Source of the DNA: JBOFCS01 sp051646185
GTDB taxonomy: Bacteria > Actinomycetota > Actinomycetes > Mycobacteriales > Mycobacteriaceae
Assembly (NCBI GenBank): GCA_051646185.1
Contig: JBOFCS010000070.1
Span: forward strand, 1-10,795
DNA length: 10,795 nt
Direction of reading: 5' to 3'
Shown here: piece after piece, positions 1 to 6,581 of the stretch
Numbering within the stretch: position 1 is the first letter of the stretch
How the letters are laid out: the number at the start of each line of letters is the position of its first letter
Translations under genes and position numbers: made by a program
Notes under the pieces: model-generated
The model's database searches: none
Seen by the model: only the letters and a program-made list of their open reading frames with translations
Told to the model about the DNA's origin: nothing

Positions 1-1
1 C

Positions 2-778
2 AAGCGGGATGCTGCGGTACTTGTAGCTGAGTCAATTGATGTGACGCTTCCCTCGACTCGGCAACCACTAGGTGCCAGGCATCCGATCTCCATTATTTCA
101 GAGCAAATCGAAGACGTATTTGTGGCAATGGGCTGGGAAGTGGCTGAAGGGCCGGAAGTGGAGACTGAGCACTTCAACTTTGATGCGCTTAATTTCTTAC
201 CGGATCATCCTGCTCGCACCATGCAAGATACTTTTCACATTGCTCCAGAGGGTTCTCGCCAGGTACTGCGTACCCATACTTCCCCGGTACAGGTACGCAG
301 TATGTTGAGTCGTCAGGTACCTATCTATGTGGTTTGTCCCGGTCGGACTTTCCGGACCGATGAACTTGATGCCACGCACACTCCAGTATTTTCGCAAGTT
401 GAGGGACTCGCTGTGGACAAGGGCTTAACCATGGCCAATCTGAGGGGTATTCTTGACGCTTTTGCTCAGGCTCTCTTTGGTTCGCAAACGCGTACTCGGA
501 TGCGGCCTAATTATTTTCCTTTCACCGAACCTTCTGCAGAGGTGGACGTGTGGTTCCCTGGCAAAAAGGGTGGAGCTGGTTGGGTGGAATGGGGTGGTTG
601 TGGGATGGTTAATCCAAATGTATTGAAGGCCAGTGGTATTGATCCTGATATCTATTCTGGATTTGCTTTTGGGATGGGTCTTGAGCGTACTTTGCAGTTC
701 CGTAACGGCATTTCAGACATGCGGGACATTGTTGAAGGTGATGTGCGTTTTAGTTTGCCATTTGGGGCCCAGGCCTAA
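2..778 (+). CDS. pheS: Phenylalanyl-tRNA synthetase alpha subunit, 5'-truncated by the window edge
   Basis: Catalytic alpha subunit of the cytoplasmic alpha2-beta2 phenylalanyl-tRNA synthetase, which charges tRNA-Phe with phenylalanine using ATP. The reading frame is open from base 2, so the gene continues to the left. The GTG at 41 is an internal Val codon in the family's 'DVTLPSTRQP.GARHPI' stretch, not a start. The visible 258 residues are the class II aminoacyl-tRNA synthetase core. The fragment starts just before motif 1 (HPISIISEQIEDVF, about 80-121). Motif 2 is at about 341-406 (FRTDELDATHTP), followed by the substrate-pocket stretch FPFTEPSAEVDVW (518-556) and motif 3 GFAFGMGLER (659-688). 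The N-terminal coiled-coil arm that binds tRNA, roughly 90 residues, lies outside. The family is usually about 340-350 residues. The Ala of GFAFGMG, which sets amino-acid pocket size in PheS, is present. One oddity is VFSQVEG where most PheS proteins have FHQ.EG. A 63-base gap separates it from pheT. Confidence 0.97.
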   Translation, partial: KRDAAVLVAESIDVTLPSTRQPLGARHPISIISEQIEDVFVAMGWEVAEGPEVETEHFNFDALNFLPDHPARTMQDTFHIAPEGSRQVLRTHTSPVQVRSMLSRQVPIYVVCPGRTFRTDELDATHTPVFSQVEGLAVDKGLTMANLRGILDAFAQALFGSQTRTRMRPNYFPFTEPSAEVDVWFPGKKGGAGWVEWGGCGMVNPNVLKASGIDPDIYSGFAFGMGLERTLQFRNGISDMRDIVEGDVRFSLPFGAQA

Positions 779-841
779 GTTTGCGACAAAGTTATTTATT
801 TCCCGATTACTACAAATATTGTTGAAAAGAGCTGAGAAGAC

Positions 842-3325
842 GTGAGAGTTCCACAGTCCTGGCTAAGTGAAGTTCTTCATAAGGCTGCTCCGCAGTGGCA
901 GGTTAGTGCTGAGGAGCTTGATGCAGGTTTTGTGCGTGTTGGGCTTGAGGTTGAAGAATTAACATCACTGGCGAACGTGGCTGGTCCACTAAAAGTTGGG
1001 CGAGTTGTGGAAATTGAGCAGCTCGAAGGTTTCAAGAAGCCGGTTAGGCTTTGTCAGATTGATGTGGGGGAGGAAACCCCCCGCGAGATTGTCTGTGGTG
1101 CACAGAACTTCGCAGTAGATGACCTGGTGGTAGCAGCTTTGCCTGGGGCTGTTTTGCCCGGAGATTTTGTGATTTCTCCGCGTAAAACTTATGGCCAGAC
1201 TTCAGATGGAATGATTTGTTCTGTTTCTGAACTTGGCTTAGGCAAAGATCATTCGGGAATTTTAGTATTAGCCGCCGGTACCGCTGAGCCAGGCGCGGAT
1301 GCCATCGAGGTACTGGGGCTTAACGAGAGTGTCATTGAGTTAAACATTACCCCAGACCGAGGGTACTGCTTTTCAGTTCGGGGTTTGACTCGGGAGTTGG
1401 CTTGCGGGTTTGATTTACCATTTGTGGATCCAGCTATAGTTTCTGGGTGCGAAAGCAAATCTGCCGCATGGGAAATTGATATCAAGCCTGAATCTTCCGT
1501 TACCCGCTTTGCGCTGCGTAAAGTCACTGGCATTGATTCTCAGGCTCGGTCGCCGTGGTGGATGCAACGCCGACTGCTCCTGGCTGGGATACGCCCTATC
1601 TCGCCGGCAGTGGATGTTACTAACTATGTTCTGCTAGAACTAGGGCAGCCATTACATGCTTTTGATGCAGAAAAGGTACAGGGCCCTTTGGTTGTCCGGC
1701 GGGCTTTGAATGGTGAAACCCTTACCACGCTTGATGGGGTAGAACGGGTACTGCATAGCGATGATGTTGTTATTTCCGATGATTCAGGTGTGATTTCTCT
1801 TGCAGGGGTGATGGGTGGGGCAAGTACTGAAGTGGGTGGCGCTACAACTGAGGTATTGCTTGAGGCGGCAACCTGGGACCCGCTGAGTATCTTCAAAACT
1901 GCACGGCGGCATAAGCTTTCCAGCGAAGCAAGTAAAAGATTTGAGCGATCAGTCGATCCTGCTATTGCAGTGGCTGCTCTTGATCGGGCGGCAGAGCTAC
2001 TGATGGAGATTGCCGGAGGTGTTGTTGAACCGGCGTTAACCGATGAGGGAGTAGTCCCTGTAGTAAATCCCATAACGATGGATGCTGATTTACCTGATCG
2101 GGTGGCTGGGGTGCGCTATCTGGAAGGTACAGCTCAGTATCGGTTGAGCCAAGTTGGGTGCGTCACAAACATCGTGATTAGTTCAGAAGGTACTGAGCAA
2201 CTTGTTGTTAGTCCGCCAAGTTGGCGGCCTGATCTTGCTCAAGCTGCGGATCTGGTGGAAGAAGTATTGCGTCTTGAGGGGCTAGAGAAGATTCCTTCAA
2301 TAGTACCGGCTGCCCCGGCTGGGCGTGGGTTAACCATGGCTCAGCGTCGCCGTAGGAGGGTTGGTAAGTCATTGGCGCTCAACGGGTACGTGGAAATTTT
2401 GCCGACTCCTTTTTTGCCAACCGCAGTATTTGATCTTTGGGGCCTAGACGCTCGGGATGCTCGTCGAAACACGACCAAGGTGCTTAATCCCCTTGAGGCG
2501 GACCGCCCAGAGCTAGGCACAACATTGTTACCAGCTTTATTGGAAGTGTTGTCTCGCAATATTTCTCGTGGTCAACGGGATATATCGTTATTCGGAATTG
2601 CTCAAGTTGTCCAGCCTAATGCTCAGACGAAGGCAGTTGCAGCCTTGCCGGTGGACCGCCGTCCTTCGGATGCTCAGGTAGCTGAGTTAGTAGCATCTGT
2701 TCCCGCGCAACCTGTGCATGTATGTGTGGTGCTAACTGGGTTCCGTGACCCTGCCGGTAGTTGGGGTGCGGGACGAGTTGCTGAAGCCTCAGATGCTTTT
2801 GAGGCAGCTCGTATTATCGCCAGGGCGGCCGGTGTTGAGCTGGAATTTCGATCTGCTCAGTATCTTCCTTGGCATCCAGGTCGGTGCGCGGAACTTCTTG
2901 TTGACGATGTTGTTATTGGACATGCCGGGGAGTTGCATCCAGCGGTATTGGAGCGTCAGGGCCTCCCGGAACGTACCTGTGCTGTTGAAGTGAACCTGGA
3001 TTTGTTACCACTGGTGGAAAACTTGCCTGCGCCATTGGTATCGCCTTTTCCGGCTGTATTGCAAGATGTTGCTGTTGTAGTGAATGAAACGGTGGCAGCG
3101 GCGGGTATTGAGTTAGCCTTGCGTGTTGGGGCTGGGGAGCTACTTGAGGATATTCGTCTTTTTGATGTTTTTACTGGCCCGCAGGTTGGTGAAGGTAAAA
3201 AATCTCTGGCTTTTGCTTTGCGGTTTCGAGCCAGTGATCGTACCCTGACCGAAGATGATGCAAGCGCTGCTCGTGATGCGGCGGTTGCGGTAGCATTCGA
3301 GCGTTTTGGTGCGGTTTTACGTTAA
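842..3325 (+). CDS. pheT: Phenylalanyl-tRNA synthetase beta subunit
   Basis: Beta subunit of phenylalanyl-tRNA synthetase; it pairs with PheS, binds tRNA and hydrolyses mischarged Tyr-tRNA-Phe. The 827 residues match the full bacterial length. Domains in order: N-terminal MRVPQSWL segment; EMAP-II-like tRNA-binding OB fold (about 40-155, with CGAQNF and SDGMICS); ITPDRGYCFSVRGLTREL (168-186); B3/B4 editing domain (about 215-395, with GQPLHAFDA and SSEASKRFERSVD); B5 domain (about 405-480), in which D464, D470, E473 and E474 of WRPDLAQAADLVEEV fit the known metal-binding acidic cluster; a catalytically inactive class II-like core (about 500-720, with HPGRCAEL and GELHP); and a C-terminal anticodon-binding FDX-ACB domain (about 733-827). 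The GTG start is chosen because MRVP..WL is the conserved N-terminus; a modest GAGAAG sits just upstream at 834-839. The 63-base spacer after pheS shows no convincing promoter or terminator, so I infer co-transcription with pheS. Confidence 0.97.
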   Translation: MRVPQSWLSEVLHKAAPQWQVSAEELDAGFVRVGLEVEELTSLANVAGPLKVGRVVEIEQLEGFKKPVRLCQIDVGEETPREIVCGAQNFAVDDLVVAALPGAVLPGDFVISPRKTYGQTSDGMICSVSELGLGKDHSGILVLAAGTAEPGADAIEVLGLNESVIELNITPDRGYCFSVRGLTRELACGFDLPFVDPAIVSGCESKSAAWEIDIKPESSVTRFALRKVTGIDSQARSPWWMQRRLLLAGIRPISPAVDVTNYVLLELGQPLHAFDAEKVQGPLVVRRALNGETLTTLDGVERVLHSDDVVISDDSGVISLAGVMGGASTEVGGATTEVLLEAATWDPLSIFKTARRHKLSSEASKRFERSVDPAIAVAALDRAAELLMEIAGGVVEPALTDEGVVPVVNPITMDADLPDRVAGVRYLEGTAQYRLSQVGCVTNIVISSEGTEQLVVSPPSWRPDLAQAADLVEEVLRLEGLEKIPSIVPAAPAGRGLTMAQRRRRRVGKSLALNGYVEILPTPFLPTAVFDLWGLDARDARRNTTKVLNPLEADRPELGTTLLPALLEVLSRNISRGQRDISLFGIAQVVQPNAQTKAVAALPVDRRPSDAQVAELVASVPAQPVHVCVVLTGFRDPAGSWGAGRVAEASDAFEAARIIARAAGVELEFRSAQYLPWHPGRCAELLVDDVVIGHAGELHPAVLERQGLPERTCAVEVNLDLLPLVENLPAPLVSPFPAVLQDVAVVVNETVAAAGIELALRVGAGELLEDIRLFDVFTGPQVGEGKKSLAFALRFRASDRTLTEDDASAARDAAVAVAFERFGAVLR

Positions 3326-3350
3326 TTTCAGCTTTGCGTCAACCTAATGA

Positions 3351-3393
3351 TGCATGAATTTACATAATAGTGCATAATAATGTCTATGATGCA
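3351..3393 (+). promoter_or_regulatory. Probable argC promoter with overlapping ArgR (ARG-box-like) operator
   Basis: Seen directly: TGCAT occurs at 3351-3355 and again at 3371-3375, exactly 20 bases apart. An imperfect inverted repeat with arms TGCATAATA (3371-3379) and TATGATGCA (3385-3393), matching at 8 of 9 positions around a 5-base centre, spans the argC start codon. Two CATAAT hexamers (3363-3368 and 3373-3378) resemble sigma-70-type -10 elements. Established knowledge: ArgR hexamers bind AT-rich, imperfectly palindromic ARG boxes, commonly in pairs about two helical turns apart, overlapping the promoter of the first arg gene. Inference: this is the autoregulated operator-promoter of the arg operon. 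No convincing -35 element is visible, and I have no matched consensus for this genus, so the exact box boundaries are uncertain. It could be a promoter alone. Confidence 0.55.
3363..3382 (+). repeat. Two-copy 10-bp tandem repeat ending at the argC start codon
   Basis: Two adjacent 10-base units, CATAATAGTG (3363-3372) and CATAATAATG (3373-3382), differ at one position. The last three bases of the second unit are the argC ATG; the equivalent position in the first unit is GTG. Each unit contains a -10-like CATAAT, so the duplication places two possible -10 elements one helical turn apart. The repeat itself is certain; its role is inferred. Confidence 0.6.
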
Positions 3394-4432
3394 GGCAGTA
3401 AAAAAAGTTGCCGTAGCCGGTGCCAGTGGGTATGCCGGAGGAGAAATTCTGCGCTTGCTTCTTGGGCACCCCGCCGTGCAGTCTGGAGCTCTGGAAATTG
3501 GGGCACTGACTGCCGGAAGTAATGCTGGCGCAACTGTTGGTGAGCATCAGCAGCACCTTCTTCCGCTGGCTGATCGAATTTTGCAGGAGACAACAGCTGA
3601 GCTTCTTGGCGAGCATGACATCGTTTTTCTTGCTCTGCCGCACGGCAATTCGGCCGCAATCGGAAAGGCATTAGGAGATTCCGCATTAATCATCGACTGC
3701 GGGGCGGACTTTAGGCTCACCGATTCAGCGGCTTGGGAGCGGTATTATGGGGGAGAGCATGCCGGAAGCTGGCCTTATGGTTTGCCGGAATTGCCTGGAG
3801 CGCGTGAGCTTTTAAGTAAAGCTAACAGAATAGCAGTCCCCGGCTGTTTTCCTACGGCAGCCTGCCTGGCATTAGCTCCAGCAGTGGCATCTGGCTTGGT
3901 TGATAATGATGTAACTGTTGTTGCTGTTACCGGTGCTTCCGGTGCCGGTAAATCGCTTCGGGTAGATCTTCTCGGTTCGGAGATAATCGGTTCGGCTCGT
4001 GCTTACGGTGTTGGTGGTGCTCATCGGCATACTCCGGAAATGGTGCAAAATCTTTCCGCAGTAGTAGGAAAAGCAGTATCTGTATCGTTCACTCCGGTAC
4101 TCATTCCGATGTCCAGGGGAATCTTAGCTACCTGCACTGTGGCTACTTCGGCAACTGAGCATGAGATCCGGGCAGTGTATGAAACAGCTTATGCCACCGA
4201 GCCATTTGTACACCTTCTCCCTGCTGGACAGTACCCACAAACGAGTGCAGTCCTTGGGTCCAATGCAGTACAGATTGGTCTGACAGTTGATACGGACTCC
4301 GGTCAACTTGTTGTGATTGCGGCAATTGATAACCTCACGAAAGGTACTGCTGGTGGTGCCATTCAATCTATGAACCTTGCCTTAGGTTGGAATGAAACCG
4401 ATGGGCTTTCGAGCGTAGGACTGGCACCATGA
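3380..4432 (+). CDS. argC: N-acetyl-gamma-glutamyl-phosphate reductase
   Basis: Cytoplasmic NADPH-dependent enzyme that reduces N-acetyl-glutamyl phosphate to N-acetylglutamate semialdehyde, the third step of ornithine synthesis. The 350 residues are full length. The N-terminal Rossmann fold carries VAVAGASGYAGGE (10-22) for NADP. Conserved ALPHGNSA (85-92) and ADFRLTD (109-115) follow. The catalytic Cys is C156 in VPGCFPTA, and the catalytic His lies in GAHRHTPEM (H215/H217). The signature NLTKGTAGGAIQSMNLALG (318-336) closes the domain. VPGCFPT and the VGLAP C-terminus resemble my recollection of corynebacterial ArgC. It is the first gene of the arg operon, 54 bases after pheT. The start is uncertain: ATG codons at 3380, 3386 and 3389 are all possible, none has a Shine-Dalgarno sequence, and all lie inside the operator-like repeats, which suggests leaderless or short-leader translation. 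Its stop overlaps the argJ start by 4 bases. Confidence 0.97.
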   Translation: MSMMQAVKKVAVAGASGYAGGEILRLLLGHPAVQSGALEIGALTAGSNAGATVGEHQQHLLPLADRILQETTAELLGEHDIVFLALPHGNSAAIGKALGDSALIIDCGADFRLTDSAAWERYYGGEHAGSWPYGLPELPGARELLSKANRIAVPGCFPTAACLALAPAVASGLVDNDVTVVAVTGASGAGKSLRVDLLGSEIIGSARAYGVGGAHRHTPEMVQNLSAVVGKAVSVSFTPVLIPMSRGILATCTVATSATEHEIRAVYETAYATEPFVHLLPAGQYPQTSAVLGSNAVQIGLTVDTDSGQLVVIAAIDNLTKGTAGGAIQSMNLALGWNETDGLSSVGLAP

Positions 4433-5664
4433 CTGACAGCAACAGTAAAGATTACAGTGAAATTACAGAAACGCACCTGGTCCATACCCAAGGCGTAACG
4501 GCTGCAGCCGGTTTCCGTGCGGCGGGTATCGCAGCCGGAATTAAAGCTTCAGGGAATCCTGATCTTGCTTTGGTATTTAATGAAGGCCCGGATTATGCCG
4601 CAGCTGGTGTATTTACGACGAATAAAGTTAAAGCTGCTCCGGTGTTATGGAGTCAGCAAGTGCTTAGTGCAGGGCGGTTGCGAGCTGTTATTTTGAATTC
4701 TGGTGGGGCTAATGCCTGTACTGGGTCCCCAGGTTTTCAGGACACCCATAAAACAGCTGAGGAAGTCGCTTCTGCTTTGAGTAATTGGGGCACCGAAACT
4801 GGGGCGGGTGAAGTTGCGGTTTGTTCAACTGGGCTGATCGGTGATCGACTTCCGATGGAGAAACTTCTTACTGGGGTTCGGGAAATTGTGCATGAGTTAG
4901 CCGGTGGTATTTCCGGTGGAACTGATGCAGCCTACGCCATTATGACTACCGATACTGTACCCAAACAGGTTGCGCTGCATCATAAAAATAAATGGAATGT
5001 GGGTGGCATGGCCAAAGGGGCAGGTATGCTGGCGCCAGCATTGGCGACGATGCTTTGTGTGATTACCACAGATGCGGTTGCTACTGCTGAGCAGTTAGAC
5101 ATTGCCCTGCGTAATGCAACCAAGTACAGTTTTGACCGGCTTGATGTCGACGGTGCCACGTCGACAAACGATACGGTTCTGCTGATGGCTTCAGGTGCCA
5201 GCGAAGTGACTCCGACTCAAGAAGAGTTAAATAGTGCTGTGGCAGCGGTGTGTAATGACCTTGCTGATCAGATGATGGCCGATGCAGAAGGGGTGACCAA
5301 ACGGGTTGCCATTATGGTCAGTGGCGCAGTGTCAGAGGACGAAGCGTTGATTGCCGCAAGGACAGTAGCCAGAGACAGTTTGGTAAAAACAGCCCTGTTT
5401 GGGTCTGACCCTAACTGGGGCAGAGTGCTTGCTGCCATCGGTATAGCTCCGATTGAGCTTGACCCTGATCGTATTTCGGTGGCATTTAATGGAAATCCGG
5501 TATGCATTAATGGTGTTGGGGCACCTGGGGCACGTGAGGTTGACTTGTCTGGTGCGGATATTGCTTTAACAATTAGCCTTGGCGTAGGCGACTATTCGGC
5601 AACGATTAAGACAACAGATTTGTCACATGCTTATGTTGAAGAGAATTCGGCGTACAGCTCATGA
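4429..5664 (+). CDS. argJ: Glutamate N-acetyltransferase / ornithine acetyltransferase
   Basis: Transfers the acetyl group from N-acetylornithine to glutamate, releasing ornithine and regenerating N-acetylglutamate. This makes the pathway cyclic; many ArgJ enzymes can also use acetyl-CoA as donor. At 411 residues it is full length. ArgJ belongs to the Ntn-hydrolase-like DmpA/OAT fold and cleaves itself into alpha and beta chains. The cleavage motif KGAGMLAPALATML lies at 196-209, so the nucleophile and first beta residue should be T207. Other family signatures are VFTTNKVKAAPV (61-72), LNSGGANACTG (89-99), CSTGLIGDRLPM (132-143), DGATSTNDTV (241-250) and FGSDPNWGRVLAAIG (324-338). A Leu replaces the commoner Met before ATML; I recall this also in mycobacterial ArgJ. 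The ATG overlaps the argC stop (ATGA), and AGGA at 4417-4420 is a usable ribosome site. Whether this enzyme is mono- or bifunctional cannot be told from the sequence. Confidence 0.97.
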   Translation: MTDSNSKDYSEITETHLVHTQGVTAAAGFRAAGIAAGIKASGNPDLALVFNEGPDYAAAGVFTTNKVKAAPVLWSQQVLSAGRLRAVILNSGGANACTGSPGFQDTHKTAEEVASALSNWGTETGAGEVAVCSTGLIGDRLPMEKLLTGVREIVHELAGGISGGTDAAYAIMTTDTVPKQVALHHKNKWNVGGMAKGAGMLAPALATMLCVITTDAVATAEQLDIALRNATKYSFDRLDVDGATSTNDTVLLMASGASEVTPTQEELNSAVAAVCNDLADQMMADAEGVTKRVAIMVSGAVSEDEALIAARTVARDSLVKTALFGSDPNWGRVLAAIGIAPIELDPDRISVAFNGNPVCINGVGAPGAREVDLSGADIALTISLGVGDYSATIKTTDLSHAYVEENSAYSS

Positions 5665-6581
5665 CAGAAAATCTGGAGGTGGCCAAATCTGGCTCTCATT
5701 CTGGAATTAGTGCACTCGATAAGGCGTGGGTTCTTGCAGAAGCATTGCCATGGTTGCAGCAGTTGCGGGACAAAATTGTAGTTGTCAAATATGGCGGGAA
5801 TGCCATGATTGATGACGACCTGAAAAAGGCCTTTGCACAAGATATGGTTTTTTTGCGTACCTGTGGAGTGCGTCCGGTTGTGGTACATGGTGGCGGGCCG
5901 CAAATTAACACTATGCTCAAACGTCTTGGCATGGAAGGGGAATTTAAGGGTGGTTTCCGGGTGACGACACCGGAAGTTATGGATGTAGTTCGGATGGTTC
6001 TTTTTGGGCAGGTTGGACGAGAACTTGTTGGCTTGATCAATGCCCATGGTTCATACGCGGTAGGAATATCGGGGGAGGACGCCAATTTATTTACCGCAGA
6101 ACGGCGTACCGTTCTGGTTGAGGGGGTAGCTACAGATATTGGTCTTGTTGGTGATGTCGCTACAGTTAATGCTGGTTCGGTTCAGGATCTCATAGCTGCT
6201 GGAAGAATCCCTGTTGTTTCCACAATAGCCCCTGATGCTCGTGGAGTGGTTCACAATATCAATGCCGACACTGCTGCTGCTGCTCTTGCTCAGGCATTGA
6301 GCGCCGAAAAATTGGTAATTCTCACTGATGTGGAAGGTCTGTACACAAATTGGCCGGATCGGAATTCTCTTGCAAATCAAATTGATTCAGTAGAGCTTGC
6401 GCAATTGCTGCCAAAATTAGATTCCGGAATGGTGCCAAAGATGGAAGCCTGTCTTCGAGCGGTGAATAACGGGGTGTCGAGGGCCCATGTTATTGATGGC
6501 AGGGTGGCACATTCAGTGTTATTGGAATTGTTTACTCAAGAAGGAATTGGAACTATGGTGACAGGAGGTGAAGGGCAGTGA
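5661..6581 (+). CDS. argB: N-acetylglutamate kinase, probably arginine-inhibited
   Basis: Amino-acid kinase family enzyme that phosphorylates N-acetylglutamate with ATP, the second and usually flux-controlling step. At 306 residues it is complete. Visible motifs are VKYGGNAM with K43, VHGGGPQI (75-82), FRVTTPEVMDVVRMVL (99-114), GISGEDA (135-141), the substrate-site stretch NINADTAAAALA (199-210), LTDVEGLY (221-228) and SGMVPKMEACLRAV with K260 (255-268). About 35 residues precede the first beta strand, including the mobile helix around DKAWVLAEALPWLQQL. That N-terminal helix and the C-terminal HSVLLELFTQEGIGTM are features of hexameric, arginine-feedback-inhibited NAG kinases, so allosteric control by arginine is inferred. 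The start overlaps the argJ stop (ATGA). There is no well-placed Shine-Dalgarno sequence, so translation probably depends on coupling to argJ. A further Met or Val start inside the N-terminal tail cannot be excluded. Confidence 0.97.
   Translation: MTENLEVAKSGSHSGISALDKAWVLAEALPWLQQLRDKIVVVKYGGNAMIDDDLKKAFAQDMVFLRTCGVRPVVVHGGGPQINTMLKRLGMEGEFKGGFRVTTPEVMDVVRMVLFGQVGRELVGLINAHGSYAVGISGEDANLFTAERRTVLVEGVATDIGLVGDVATVNAGSVQDLIAAGRIPVVSTIAPDARGVVHNINADTAAAALAQALSAEKLVILTDVEGLYTNWPDRNSLANQIDSVELAQLLPKLDSGMVPKMEACLRAVNNGVSRAHVIDGRVAHSVLLELFTQEGIGTMVTGGEGQ
6563..6570 (+). promoter_or_regulatory. Strong ribosome binding site for argD
   Basis: AGGAGGTG inside the 3' end of argB matches the anti-Shine-Dalgarno sequence over eight bases and sits 7 bases before the GTG at 6578. 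It fixes the argD start at the GTG that overlaps the argB stop, and suggests argD can be initiated independently of coupling. Confidence 0.85.

Noticed and set aside
41..43. GTG at 41 as the start of pheS
   Set aside because: The frame is open to the left edge and the upstream residues (RDAAVLVAESID) continue the normal PheS sequence, so the gene is truncated by the window, not short.
253..324. Repeated CAGGTAC motifs in pheS
   Set aside because: They fall at irregular spacing and encode normal PheS residues (RQVLR, VQVRS, RQVP); there is no sign of a regulatory or mobile repeat.
779..841. AT-rich pheS-pheT gap as a promoter for pheT
   Set aside because: TTGCGA at 781-786 and TACAAA at 811-816 resemble -35 and -10 elements, but the spacing of 24 is too long and no terminator precedes them. 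Co-transcription with pheS is simpler.
1624..2073. 149-codon open frame on the minus strand inside pheT
   Set aside because: It lies fully antisense to the conserved B3/B4 domain of PheT, is rich in Ser/Thr/Ala as expected from antisense reading, and shows no motif or ribosome site.
4990..5060. ArgJ cleavage site reading PALATML instead of the commoner P.MATML as a sign of an inactive enzyme
   Set aside because: The nucleophile Thr and the KGAGM segment are intact, and Leu at this position fits actinobacterial ArgJ as I recall it.
5631..6085. Two overlapping minus-strand open frames (138 and 129 codons) across the argB 5' half
   Set aside because: They are antisense to well conserved kinase motifs, in different frames from each other, with no recognisable domain. 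They are shadows of argB.
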